This document shows positions 1-7,775 of a stretch of DNA of 25,413 nt, piece by piece. This stretch comes from Bacillota bacterium. GTDB lineage: Bacteria > Bacillota > Clostridia > Acetivibrionales > DSM-1351. The DNA lies in NCBI GenBank assembly GCA_023443515.1, contig JAEZUC010000022.1, positions 1 through 25,413 on the forward strand. The letters run 5' to 3'. A model generated the notes under the pieces. That model searched no databases. It was not told the origin of the DNA and saw only the letters and a program-made list of their open reading frames with translations. Position 1 is the first letter of the stretch; the number at the start of each line of letters is the position of its first letter. Both the position numbers and the translations under genes were made by a program.

Positions 1-1
1 T

Positions 2-541
2 GTTAATGACAGTAGTCTTTACGATACAGTTATTAACTGGGCAATGCCCGAGACAAAGCGGAATATGGAGCAATGGGGTTGTCCATTACCCAAAGAATTT
101 TATTCTGATTATATTGAAAATTTCAGCAGACTTTATGGCAAGCTACCGAAGCATATCATTCATCGTGATGCCAATCCTTCAAATATTATGTTTAATAATG
201 GTGAAGTAAGCGGTTTTATTGATTTTACTATCAGCGAACGGAACGTAAGAATTTTTGACCCTTGCTATTGTGCTACGGGTATTTTATCAGAAGCGGGTGA
301 AATCGGCGGTGGCTTTGAAAAATGGGGCGAAATACTAAAAGGAATATTTCTCGGGTATGACGGCATTTGTAAATTAACTGATATTGAGAAACAGTCAATT
401 CCATATGTGATATATTCTATCCAGATGATATTCATTGCGTGGCTGATTGAAAATGAGGCATATAAAAATTGTGCTATGCAGAACAGAAAAATGCTTGAAT
501 GGATTTGGGAAAACAGAGAACAAATCTTACTCCTCTTTTGA
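2..541 (+). CDS. Aminoglycoside phosphotransferase-like kinase, C-terminal part (5' end outside window)
   Basis: The reading frame is open from base 2 and has no start signal in the window, so this is the C-terminal part of a gene entering from the left. It shows the APH / choline kinase-like active site: a Brenner-type motif HRDANPSN (nt 161-184), with catalytic Asp and metal-binding Asn, followed by an IDFT segment in the position of the DFG motif. Members of this family phosphorylate aminoglycosides, choline or other small hydroxyl compounds in the cytoplasm; the substrate here cannot be read. The C-terminus (NREQILLLF, stop 539-541) overlaps the neighbouring chemotaxis remnant in another frame, suggesting a deletion joined two unrelated genes and may have altered the last residues. 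Confidence 0.8.
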   Translation, partial: VNDSSLYDTVINWAMPETKRNMEQWGCPLPKEFYSDYIENFSRLYGKLPKHIIHRDANPSNIMFNNGEVSGFIDFTISERNVRIFDPCYCATGILSEAGEIGGGFEKWGEILKGIFLGYDGICKLTDIEKQSIPYVIYSIQMIFIAWLIENEAYKNCAMQNRKMLEWIWENREQILLLF

Positions 542-1699
542 TAACGATTGTTTCAGCCTTTCTGGCGTTGATTTTAAGACATAAAAACAAAGACACTGTG
601 GCCAGTTATGCTTTAGTTGCATCAGCCGTGATGCAGGTAATTCCTTCAATGTCGGGTAGTTATGCATTTATGGTAGTTATGCTACCAATCAGTATTACTG
701 CATTATATTTCAACAAATGGCTCTTCATTATGGTTGGAAGTATTATTAATGTAGCTTTAATTATAACCCAATTAGTTATGCCGGATTCCAGCATAGCGAC
801 TAACATGTTTGCTGCTGTTATCCTAATTCTGATAACAATTATACTATTCTTTTTAACAAAAGAGGGTGGAAAACTTATATAGAACGCAATTGAAAATGAA
901 GCCCAAACAAAGAAATTATTAGATGAGTTGCAAAATACCATGAATGTAGTTAAAAACAGCACATTAGGTTTAAATAGTGATATCTCCCAAGCTACTGAAA
1001 ATCTTGAAATAGTACAGGAGATCAGCAGTTCTATAACAATTACTACAGAGGAATTTACTACAGGTATTGTGGGGCAAAGTTCTAGTGTTAGCTGAAGAGG
1101 TAAGAAAATTGGCAGAACAAAGTGCATATACTGTCAGACAGATATACCAAATTATCAATCAAATAAAGGAAAAGACCAAAAATGTTATTGACGAAGTTAG
1201 CAGAGGGCAGATAGCGTCACAAGACGGAGAGAAGGTTGTCGAGGTTGTTAATCAAAATTTTGAAATGATTCAAGTATCTTTTAAGGATATTGACAGGTAC
1301 ATATCTGATGAAATCAATAAAATCGGGAACATTGCTGATTTGTTCTCCAGTATTAATGTTGAAGTAGAAAGCATTGCCGGTATTTCAGAGGAGCAGGCTG
1401 CTTCAACAGAAGAGTTATTATCTACTTTAGAAGAACAAAATCTAAATATTAAAAATATGTACGGAAAATTATACCGTATGCAAAATGCAAATGTTAACAA
1501 TGTGGAGAATTCTCCCTTCCTTAGAAGACATAGCGCAAATTCAAAAAACGCACACCAATCGGAAAAATCCCTGTTTATAAAAGAAATTTTATTGTCAGAA
1601 GACAGTTTTTGCTTAAGCTGTCAAGCTACAAAACTAATGCAAAGGTTATTAGAAAACATATATATTTTCCCTAAAAAGATTATATCCATAATAAGATAA
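499..1699 (+). pseudogene. Methyl-accepting chemotaxis protein, degenerate remnant
   Basis: Three pieces of one MCP are recognisable. The first (499-882) encodes a membrane module of about four hydrophobic helices and ends at a TAG (880-882). The same frame continues after that stop with a helical signalling segment (LLDELQNTMNVVKNS, EISSSITITTEEFTTG) to a TGA at 1093-1095. A second frame then gives the distal half of the signalling hairpin: LAEEVRKLAEQSA near 1085-1125, and ISEEQAASTEELLSTLEE near 1385-1435, both hallmarks of the MCP cytoplasmic domain. The conserved hairpin-tip segment expected between the halves is missing, so besides the stop and frame change there is an internal deletion. 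No start codon with a good ribosome binding site is seen, and the 5' end runs into the phosphotransferase gene. It cannot make a working receptor. Confidence 0.8.
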
Positions 1700-1719
1700 T
1701 TTTGCCCCAAATTTGCTCG

Positions 1720-2086
1720 TTATTTTAACATAAACACTTTTTCAATAACATCTAAATTTTCATTTATAGTTCTTTTTCCATCTACAACCAGTGTTGAATA
1801 TCCTAATTTCATTGCATCATTTAGAGCTGAGTCCGTAAACAGGTAATCTATAAATATCTTGTTCCTCCAGGTTTTGAATCTCCGGCTCCCTTAGCCAGAT
1901 TTCATCTAATGACATCTCTGCAATTTTAGATAAAAAAGGCTTTCCCAGCTTTGCACCTTTATTAATATAAACCTCTAATAAGTCGTCTACTTTGAAATAT
2001 TGAAAATTATATTTCTTGGCTATCATTTCCGCGACTGTACTTTTTCCACAGCATGGGGAACCTCCGATATAATATGTTTGTCTCAT
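1720..2086 (-). pseudogene. P-loop kinase-like protein, broken by a frameshift
   Basis: The first 90 codons (2086 down to 1817) begin MRQTYYIGGSPCCGKSTVAE, with a Walker A loop GGSPCCGKST at residues 8-17, as in small nucleotide or shikimate kinase-like P-loop proteins. After LEEQ (about nt 1858) this frame stops at 1817. Moving one base forward opens a second frame reading IFIDYLFTDSALNDAMKLGY and then VVDGKRTINENLDVIEKVF, ending at TAA (1720-1722). Together they form a plausible single protein of about 121 residues, so I call one frameshift near 1855-1862. Start: ATG with AGGAG about seven bases upstream on the minus strand. Function unknown; a programmed shift cannot be excluded but no slippery run is visible. 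Confidence 0.72.
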
Positions 2087-2161
2087 ATATTTCTCCTACT
2101 TTAATGCCAATTTCATTTTATTTTACCATTAATACAAATAAAAGGAAAACATTAGATTTTC

Positions 2162-2196
2162 TTGACACACTTTAATACTGTGTATATACTGTATAT
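2162..2196 (+). promoter_or_regulatory. Promoter of the GntR-ABC operon with overlapping palindrome
   Basis: TTGACA (2162-2167), a 17-bp spacer and TATACT (2185-2190) make a good housekeeping sigma promoter. ATATAC-T-GTATAT (2184-2196) is a perfect inverted repeat over the -10 element, where a repressor would block RNA polymerase. The GntR protein encoded directly downstream is the obvious candidate; that link is inference. Confidence 0.7.
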
Positions 2197-2242
2197 GTAA
2201 CAACAATAACAGTAATAACATTTAAAACAGCAGGAGGAAAAA

Positions 2243-2626
2243 TTGAAAATCATAATTTCCAATACATCTGGAGTGCCCATATACGAACAGATAAAAGAGC
2301 AGATAAAGAGTTCAATTTTGTCTGGTGAAGTTGAAGAAAATCAATTGCTACCGTCATTAAGACAGCTTGCAAGGGAACTGAAAATCAGCGTACTTACGAC
2401 CACCAGAGCATACACTGAGCTGGAACAGGAAGGCTATGTAACCAACGTACAGGGCAAAGGCTGTTATGTGCTGGGGAGAGGCTCTGAGCTGATTAGGGAA
2501 CAGCTTTTAAGGGATATAGAGGAAAATCTGTCTGCTGCCATAAAGTCTGCCAGAAGGGCAGAGGTATCAGAAGAGGATCTTATTAAAATGATGAAAATTC
2601 TTATGGAGGATGAGGGATATGAATAA
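2243..2626 (+). CDS. GntR family transcriptional regulator (YtrA subfamily)
   Basis: A 127-residue protein with an N-terminal winged helix-turn-helix: PIYEQIKEQIKSSILSGE, then LPSLRQLARELKISVLTTTRAYTELEQEGYV split over the recognition region, as in GntR regulators. The short C-terminal tail, without a FadR- or HutC-type ligand domain, is typical of the YtrA subfamily, which usually represses an adjacent ABC exporter. The start is TTG at 2243, chosen because AGGAGG (2232-2237) lies five bases upstream and the protein then begins directly with the family's usual N-terminus. The stop overlaps the ABC ATPase start by 8 nt, so the genes are translationally coupled. Probably autoregulated through the palindrome over its promoter. 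Confidence 0.9.
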   Translation: MKIIISNTSGVPIYEQIKEQIKSSILSGEVEENQLLPSLRQLARELKISVLTTTRAYTELEQEGYVTNVQGKGCYVLGRGSELIREQLLRDIEENLSAAIKSARRAEVSEEDLIKMMKILMEDEGYE

Positions 2627-3479
2627 TGATATAGAAATAAGAAATCTATGTAAAAACTTTGATAGTTTTAAACTAAGCGATATCAGCTTTTCTTTACCCC
2701 GGGGAAATATTATGGGTCTGGTAGGGCCTAACGGTGCAGGGAAAACCACTACTATCAAGCTTATGCTTAACATGATACAAAAGACATCGGGGGATATAAA
2801 GATTCTGGGTTTGGATAGTGTTAGTGAACAGAACAGGATTAAGGAAAGTATAGGTGCAGTATTTGATACCAACTATTTTGTTCAGGATTGGACTGTAAAA
2901 GAGGTTGAACGCTATGTAGGTATGTTCTACAGTACTTGGGATTCAGCTAAGTACAAATCCCTTATAAGCAAATTCGGACTAATCCCTGATAAAAAGGTAA
3001 AGGATCTCTCAAGAGGAATGCAGATGAAGCTGATGATATCATGTGCATTATCCCACGACGCAAGGCTTTTGATCCTCGACGAACCAACAAGTGGACTGGA
3101 TCCGGTGGCAAGAGACGAACTTCTAGATATAATGACAGAATTCATAGAAGACGGCAAAAGAAGCATATTGTTTTCCACACACATAACATCCGATCTTGAT
3201 AAGATTGCGGATTATATTACATTTATAAATCAGGGGTGCCTGTTTTACACGGGAACCAAGGATGAATTTATTGACGGTTTTAGAATGGTAAAGGGCGGTA
3301 AAACCGATATTACCACGGAACAGGAAAGCAAAATGATAGGAATAAGGAAATATTCTACAGGCTTTGAGGGACTAATTAATACCGCGGACATGAAGTTATT
3401 TGGAAATTTGATATGCGAACCTGTTTCCATTGACGATATAATTGTTTTCACAAACAGAGGGGGTAAAGTCAATGACTAG
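2619..3479 (+). CDS. ABC transporter ATP-binding protein
   Basis: A 286-residue ATPase with all ABC elements: Walker A GPNGAGKTT (residues 36-44), signature LSRGM (130-134, a variant of LSGGQ), Walker B LLILDEPTSGLD (150-161) and H-loop STH (186-188). A C-terminal extension of about 70 residues follows, as in exporters of the YtrB/EcsA type. I start at ATG 2619 rather than 2610 because GGAGG (2605-2609) lies nine bases before 2619 but directly abuts 2610. It overlaps the GntR gene by 8 nt (ATGAATAA) and the permease gene by 8 nt (ATGACTAG). It should energise export by the downstream permease. Substrate unknown; peptide antibiotics or lipid-active compounds are typical for GntR-linked systems. 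Confidence 0.92.
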   Translation: MNNDIEIRNLCKNFDSFKLSDISFSLPRGNIMGLVGPNGAGKTTTIKLMLNMIQKTSGDIKILGLDSVSEQNRIKESIGAVFDTNYFVQDWTVKEVERYVGMFYSTWDSAKYKSLISKFGLIPDKKVKDLSRGMQMKLMISCALSHDARLLILDEPTSGLDPVARDELLDIMTEFIEDGKRSILFSTHITSDLDKIADYITFINQGCLFYTGTKDEFIDGFRMVKGGKTDITTEQESKMIGIRKYSTGFEGLINTADMKLFGNLICEPVSIDDIIVFTNRGGKVND

Positions 3480-4125
3480 TGTTTTAAAAATTATTAAATT
3501 GGATTATGCATTAATAAAGCCATATATAAAAATTATACTGATTGCACTGCTGTCACCGATAGTTATAATGTTCACAATGAAGGATGTAATTTCAGGTACT
3601 TTATTCTGCATGTGCATAATGGCAATGACCTCAGGGTATACCTTCTCAGTTGCAGAGAAGAATGATCTTAGCAGACTCTACGGTCTTCTTCCCATAAGCC
3701 GAAACGATATTGTAACCGGAAAGTACCTATTTATATTTATAGAAGGAATAATTTTAAATTTAATCGGAATATCTGCAAACGCTATAGTATTAACTATATT
3801 AAAGGTAAATTTTACACCCGGCGATATTTTAGTCGGGTTTAGCGTGGGGCATGTTGTATACTGTTTCTTTACTGCAGTACAGTTGCCGTTCCTTTTTAAA
3901 TACGGAGGTATAAAGGGAAGATTCTTTACATTTATACCTTTCCTTGGGATTTTTTCAATAAGTGAAATAGCGAAAAGAATGAGTCCCGATAAGCTGGCAG
4001 AACTGTCCTCCATTGCAATAATAAATAATCCGTATGGAATGCTTGTAAGCAGTATTTTGTTCAGTATAATAATATACTGTATATCAGTAGGTATATCACA
4101 AAAAATATTTTGCAGGTTAGAATAA
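3472..4125 (+). CDS. ABC-2 type transporter permease
   Basis: A 217-residue integral membrane protein with about six hydrophobic segments. Near residues 60-80 it carries AEKNDLSRLYGLLPISRNDI followed by VTGKY, the hallmark of the ABC2_membrane_5 (PF13346-like) permeases: a charged loop of the form E+N, LP.SR, V..KY. It is the membrane partner of the ATPase just upstream. Start: ATG 3472, preceded by AGAGGGGG; an alternative TTG at 3442 would overlap the ATPase gene by 38 nt and has no good ribosome binding site. Last gene of the GntR-led operon. Confidence 0.88.
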   Translation: MTSVLKIIKLDYALIKPYIKIILIALLSPIVIMFTMKDVISGTLFCMCIMAMTSGYTFSVAEKNDLSRLYGLLPISRNDIVTGKYLFIFIEGIILNLIGISANAIVLTILKVNFTPGDILVGFSVGHVVYCFFTAVQLPFLFKYGGIKGRFFTFIPFLGIFSISEIAKRMSPDKLAELSSIAIINNPYGMLVSSILFSIIIYCISVGISQKIFCRLE

Positions 4126-4130
4126 AATAA

Positions 4131-4275
4131 ATGCCGGGCTGCATGTTTTTATTAGAATGAATGATTATGTTACTGCTGCCCGGTCAAAAGGATGTATAGC
4201 AAAAGTCAGAAGCACGGGGAGCTACCCAAAAGGACGAGCCCGACTGATACACTTCTACTATGCTATATATAATCA
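4131..4275 (+). other. Foldable intergenic stretch, possible structured RNA
   Basis: Between the permease stop and the tRNA there is no gene, but there are several nested complementary segments. GCCGGGC-T-GCA pairs with TGC-T-GCCCGGT (about 4133-4186). Further on, TATAGCA near 4196 pairs with TGCTATA near 4261, AGAAG with CTTCT, AGTC with GACT, and GGG-AGCTA-CCC forms a small hairpin. No T-run follows, so it is not an ordinary terminator. I cannot assign it to a known RNA family. Confidence 0.35.
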
Positions 4276-4381
4276 TAACTTAAAAATATGGCTATTTTGT
4301 TGAAAATTTGTGAAGAAATTATGTCGGGAAAAAAGCTTGAAACCATTTGTGTTTACGTGTACAATATTACATGTATTCTGT

Positions 4382-4473
4382 GGAGAAGTACCCAAGTGGT
4401 TGAAGGGTCCGCACTCGAAATGCGGTAGGCGGTTAATAGCCGTGCAAGAGTTCAAATCTCTTCTTCTCCGCCA
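4382..4473 (+). tRNA. tRNA-Ser (anticodon CGA)
   Basis: Class II tRNA. Acceptor GGAGAAG (4382-4388) pairs with CTTCTCC (4463-4469), followed by discriminator G and an encoded CCA (4471-4473). The anticodon arm is CCGCA-CTCGAAA-TGCGG, giving anticodon CGA (codon UCG). The variable arm is long (GGCGGTTAATAGCCG), as expected for serine, and the T arm is GAG-TTCAAAT-CTC. A terminator follows immediately. Confidence 0.96.
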
Positions 4474-4514
4474 AAAAAGCACGCATTGTCTTTGTATCAT
4501 ATGCGTGCTTTTTT
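4474..4514 (+). terminator. Rho-independent terminator after tRNA-Ser
   Basis: AAAAAGCACGCAT pairs with ATGCGTGCTTTTT around a 14-nt loop, ending in a T6 run. It starts right after the tRNA CCA. Confidence 0.9.
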
Positions 4515-4706
4515 AATCCTCAAAAACATTGGGATGTACTAACCTCGCAGTATTAATTTTTAATATAATGAAAATCTATAAGCTAATACATACCTGTATT
4601 TGAAACCTTAAATCATTAAACTTGCAAACTATCTAAACGAAATATTATATTTCGCATATTTTTTATAAAAAAACTGAAATTTTTCAATTATTTTCCTTCA
4701 TTTTTA

Positions 4707-4735
4707 TTGACATATTTATCCTAATGGTATATTAT
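4707..4735 (+). promoter_or_regulatory. Promoter of the ammonium transporter gene
   Basis: TTGACA (4707-4712), 17-bp spacer, TATTAT (4730-4735). Predicted start of transcription is near 4742, leaving a leader of about 95 nt. The rest of 4515-4706 is AT-rich with nothing else that I can support. Confidence 0.75.
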
Positions 4736-4743
4736 TTTGTTGC

Positions 4744-4799
4744 GAACAATGGCGTTCACGAAACAGTATTCTTACTGTTTCGTGAACGTTTTTTGTTTT
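4744..4799 (+). promoter_or_regulatory. Leader terminator / possible attenuator upstream of amt
   Basis: CGTTCACGAAACAGTA (4753-4768) and its perfect complement (4773-4788) form a 16-bp stem with a 4-nt loop, followed by T6-G-T5. This is a strong intrinsic terminator lying between the promoter and the coding region. A smaller hairpin GAAC-AATGGC-GTTC (4744-4757) uses part of the terminator's 5' arm and excludes it. Its six-base loop has A at position 1 and G at position 4, as in targets of ANTAR antiterminators. The terminator is seen in the sequence; regulation by antitermination is inference. Confidence 0.6.
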
Positions 4800-4837
4800 T
4801 AAAACTTAATAAAAATATTTTACAAAGGGGTAGAATA

Positions 4838-6001
4838 ATGAAAAAAGGTTTATTAGTTCTTTTAACAGGTATTATTTTAACTCTGTTTTTGCCTTTTAGT
4901 GCTTTTGCAAGCACCAACGAAGTAGTTGATGGCGTAAGACAGGTTCAGCAGTACAACTTTTCAATTAATATTTTGGCTATGCTGTTGGTAGGCTTTGGAT
5001 TTTTAATGGTTTTTGTTAAAAAATACGGCTACAGTGCAACAACCGGGACATATCTGGTAGTTGGTGCCGGAATTCCACTTTATCTGTTGCTCAGGTATAC
5101 AGGAGTCCTTTCTTTAGAATCAGTTAATCCTCAAACAATTAAAGGTTTATTATTGGCTGAATTTGCAGTTGCAGCGGCACTTATTTCAATGGGTGCAGTA
5201 CTTGGAAGACTTCGGCTCTATCAATATGCCCTCATTTCTGTGTTTCTTGTTCCCATTTATATGATTAATGAATGGCTTGTGCTTGACGGAGGTCTGGGGA
5301 TAACAAAGGGCTTTGTGGATGCAGCAGGGTCTATTGTTATTCACGCTTTTGGTGCATATTTTGGATTGGGTCTTGCGATAGCACTGACAAAACAAAAACA
5401 TATGGATCATCCTATTGAAAGCGATGCCGCCTCAGACAGGTTTTCCATGCTGGGATCAATGGTGCTTTGGATATTCTGGCCCAGCTTCTGCAGTGCAATA
5501 GTTCCTGCAGAACAGTTTGAGCAAACAGTCGTTAATACTGTTCTTGCACTATGTGGAGCAACAGTGATTACATATTTATTCAGTGCATTATTCAGAAAAG
5601 GGAAGCCGGCTATTGCTGACATAGCAAACGCCAGCCTCGCGGGAGGGGTAGCAATAGGAGCAACCTGTAATCTGGTAAGTGCACCGGTTGCCTTCTTGAT
5701 AGGACTCTTAGCAGGAGCATTGTGTGTGTTGGGATACACGGTAATTCAACCCAAATTGCAAAAGCTTCTGAAGATGGTAGATACATGCGGAGTTCACAAT
5801 CTGCACGGGATGCCTGGTTTGCTGGGTGGAATAATTGCAATATTTGTTGTGCCTGAGGCTGCAAAAGCACAGGTAGCCGGCATCATATTTACTATTGTAC
5901 TGGCATTTGTCGGGGGTCTCATATCCGGTAAAATAATACGTTTGACAGGTACCAAGGAAGCAGTATATGAGGATATGGATGAATTCGAGGAAGCTGCATA
6001 A
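4838..6001 (+). CDS. amt: Rh-type ammonium transporter
   Basis: A 387-residue membrane protein of the Amt/Mep/Rh family with a cleavable N-terminal signal (MKKGLLVLLTGIILTLFLPF, cut after SAFA) and about eleven membrane helices. It resembles Rh glycoproteins more than AmtB: the early segment NILAMLLVGFGFLMVFVKKY, the GSIVIHAFGAYFGL helix and VHNLHGMPGLLGG are Rh-like. The pore histidines are H169 (VIHAF) and H320 or H323 (VHNLHG). Rh and Amt proteins move ammonia/ammonium across the cytoplasmic membrane. The start at 4838 has AAAGGGG about eight bases upstream; an upstream in-frame start at 4724 would translate the terminator hairpin and is rejected. No glnB gene is adjacent. Terminators lie on both sides, so it is monocistronic. 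Confidence 0.9.
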   Translation: MKKGLLVLLTGIILTLFLPFSAFASTNEVVDGVRQVQQYNFSINILAMLLVGFGFLMVFVKKYGYSATTGTYLVVGAGIPLYLLLRYTGVLSLESVNPQTIKGLLLAEFAVAAALISMGAVLGRLRLYQYALISVFLVPIYMINEWLVLDGGLGITKGFVDAAGSIVIHAFGAYFGLGLAIALTKQKHMDHPIESDAASDRFSMLGSMVLWIFWPSFCSAIVPAEQFEQTVVNTVLALCGATVITYLFSALFRKGKPAIADIANASLAGGVAIGATCNLVSAPVAFLIGLLAGALCVLGYTVIQPKLQKLLKMVDTCGVHNLHGMPGLLGGIIAIFVVPEAAKAQVAGIIFTIVLAFVGGLISGKIIRLTGTKEAVYEDMDEFEEAA

Positions 6002-6012
6002 GTAATAAAAAC

Positions 6013-6056
6013 AAAAAATATGCTATACAGTTATTAGCTGTATGGCATATTTTTTT
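6013..6056 (+). terminator. Rho-independent terminator after amt
   Basis: AAAAATATGC-T-ATACAG pairs with CTGTAT-G-GCATATTTTT around a TTATTAG loop, with a following T-run. Confidence 0.85.
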
Positions 6057-6094
6057 GTGAAGTTTGCGTTTGTACGCATATGAGATTAAGACCT

Positions 6095-6525
6095 TCTTAT
6101 CTGGACTATTTTGGGTGGTAAGCCAAATTGAAAAATATAGCAAACCTGACTAAATAATTTCTAAAATACACAATAGTTAATGCATTCACAAAGGTATATT
6201 AAAGTAGAATGAATAGTTTAAAATGAATTTGCGTCAACCAAGTGAAATTAAAATCGGGATTATACAAAACTGAGGTATAAATTTCTAATATTCTGACTTG
6301 GGTCTGTTCTTGCTCAGCTTTCCTTGATGTCATAACCGGGGATGTCTCAGCTGAGCAATGCGACGTCAATACACTCTGCATTATTATGGGGTTCTAATGA
6401 TCACCTTATCCTTCTTTAATACTCTACTACAAAAGCTTTACCTAACTTGATACAAAAATAACATTATAATAGATTACGTATAAAATATGAATAGTTCTTA
6501 CCACCCAAAATAATCCAGATAAAGA
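6095..6525. mobile_element. MITE-like element bounded by long inverted repeats
   Basis: The left end (6098-6122) reads TTATCTGGACTATTTTGGGT then GGTAAG. The right end (6497-6522), read on the other strand, has the same 26-base pattern with a single C/T difference at the centre. The 375 bases between hold no credible gene; there is an internal inverted repeat TTGCTCAGCT / AGCTGAGCAA (6310-6319 and 6349-6358). Size, paired ends and lack of a transposase suggest a non-autonomous element or deleted insertion sequence. No convincing target duplication was found, so the exact ends and the family are open. Confidence 0.6.
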
Positions 6526-6567
6526 AAATCATATATCATAGCAAATCTATAGACTTACAAAGTGGAA

Positions 6568-7011
6568 TTACAGATACAACCCATAATTGTAAGTCTTGGT
6601 TACAGTTTCTACCGATAAACCATTTATTACAGCTTGGTAAGTGGTAACCAACCTGTAGGAATATCCGTGATCTACAGCGCATGTTCTGCTTAAAGCACCA
6701 TAGTATGTATAAGAGATTTCTGTAAATGTCTCCAGAGTGACCCAACTGCTATTTTGATACTTCTGAAGTTTTGCTTCTATAATTACTTCAGGTACATTTG
6801 TAGTCGCTCTAACGGATGAAGAACAAGTTGCAATACCATCGGAGATACTTAAATTTTCCGAGGTTGAACTGATATACAGACTTAAAGGTTGAGGTACTAT
6901 TACCGGGTTATCTGTTGCATATGGTGAATAGGCTGATACAGGTAAAATCATACTAAATACACAGAATATACAGAGAAACACAATAAAATATTTATGAAAA
7001 ATATTTTTCAT
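6568..7011 (-). CDS. Small secreted protein of unknown function
   Basis: A 147-residue protein with a clear signal peptide (MKNIFHKYFIVFLCIFCVFS, cut near LPVSA at residue 27). The mature part is Ser/Thr/Tyr-rich with alternating hydrophobic residues, suggesting a beta-sheet fold, and contains two cysteines (ATCSSS and RTCAVD). I do not recognise the family with confidence; it resembles small exported proteins of Firmicutes. Start: ATG at 7011 with GGGGGGAG eight bases upstream on the minus strand. It follows the sigma/anti-sigma pair on the same strand after 83 bp, so it could be co-transcribed with them or be a target of the sigma factor. Confidence 0.75.
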   Translation of the reverse strand: MKNIFHKYFIVFLCIFCVFSMILPVSAYSPYATDNPVIVPQPLSLYISSTSENLSISDGIATCSSSVRATTNVPEVIIEAKLQKYQNSSWVTLETFTEISYTYYGALSRTCAVDHGYSYRLVTTYQAVINGLSVETVTKTYNYGLYL

Positions 7012-7094
7012 AAAATACTCCCCCCTCTCTCATCTATATATATAACGAATACATGAATGAGTTTGTGACACATAAATACTAATTTTTTTAAAAA

Positions 7095-7775
7095 TTATTT
7101 AATTTTTACATTTTCCACAATTTTCAATGCGACATTATAATCTATATTTCCTGTTAAGTTCCAAATTTGGTGTCTTTTGTTATCAAAAACTGCGATATTA
7201 ATGCCGGTACTTTTTTCTGAAATTATAGTTTCAAGGCCTTGTATTTTTGTTTTGGTTACTTTTGCGTTTTCTGTATCCATTGAAAAATTTATTCCCTTTT
7301 TGTAATATTCCAGCGTAAAAGCAAAACTATGCCCCGAACTATCCACATAGGCCTCCGTTTTTATATTTGCAGCTATTTGTGTATCTTGCAGAGTATAACT
7401 GTCAGGAATAAAAGTTAATGTAAAGTCATTGACAGTTACTTGAGTATCATTGCTATCTGACCTTATAATGAAGTCTGTCATTTCATTATAAATATTAACA
7501 ATAAAGGTAACCATCGGTTCACGAATTGCAGGCACACTCATTGCACATGTTACTATAGTAATAGTGATAACTAAAGGAATCAGTATCCGTCTTTTAAAAA
7601 TATTAAAATGTAAAAATTCATCCTGTGACCTGAGGAATAGTTTTTTTCGTTTTACATAGTTTCGTGAGAACTTATGCGAAGGAGACATATGTCTATCCAA
7701 TTCAGATGATAAATTTTTCTGAGTATCTTTTGCAACAGAAATTAAAACGTCCTGCAACGTCGTTGTTGAACTCAT
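7095..7775 (-). CDS. Anti-sigma factor with DUF4367-like domain
   Basis: A 226-residue protein with a cytoplasmic N-terminus (1-60), one membrane helix (about 63-82, ILIPLVITITIVTCAMSVPA) and an extracytoplasmic domain. Its end, with IWNLTGNIDYNVALKIVENV, fits the DUF4367 family often attached to anti-sigma factors. Its ATG overlaps the stop of the sigma factor by 4 nt (ATGA), the usual arrangement for a sigma/anti-sigma pair. By analogy it would hold the sigma factor at the membrane until an envelope signal releases it. No ZAS zinc motif (HxxxCxxC) is visible, so the N-terminal anti-sigma module is not of the classic type. Function is therefore from context and domain resemblance. Confidence 0.75.
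   Translation of the reverse strand: MSSTTTLQDVLISVAKDTQKNLSSELDRHMSPSHKFSRNYVKRKKLFLRSQDEFLHFNIFKRRILIPLVITITIVTCAMSVPAIREPMVTFIVNIYNEMTDFIIRSDSNDTQVTVNDFTLTFIPDSYTLQDTQIAANIKTEAYVDSSGHSFAFTLEYYKKGINFSMDTENAKVTKTKIQGLETIISEKSTGINIAVFDNKRHQIWNLTGNIDYNVALKIVENVKIK

Noticed and set aside
4195..4265. Possible fluoride riboswitch, because CTGAT...CTTCTAC resembles its 3' part
   Set aside because: The essential 5' GGnGATGG segment and its pseudoknot partner are missing, and no fluoride exporter follows.
4310..4516. Short open frame across the tRNA region on the plus strand
   Set aside because: It is covered by tRNA-Ser and its terminator and has no ribosome binding site or protein-like composition.
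4724..4837. N-terminal extension of the ammonium transporter from an upstream ATG
   Set aside because: It would start within the promoter region and translate the terminator hairpin; the ATG at 4838 has a good ribosome binding site and starts a proper signal peptide.
6199..6381. Minus-strand frame of 60 codons inside the MITE-like element
   Set aside because: No transposase motif and no ribosome binding site; it overlaps the internal inverted repeat.
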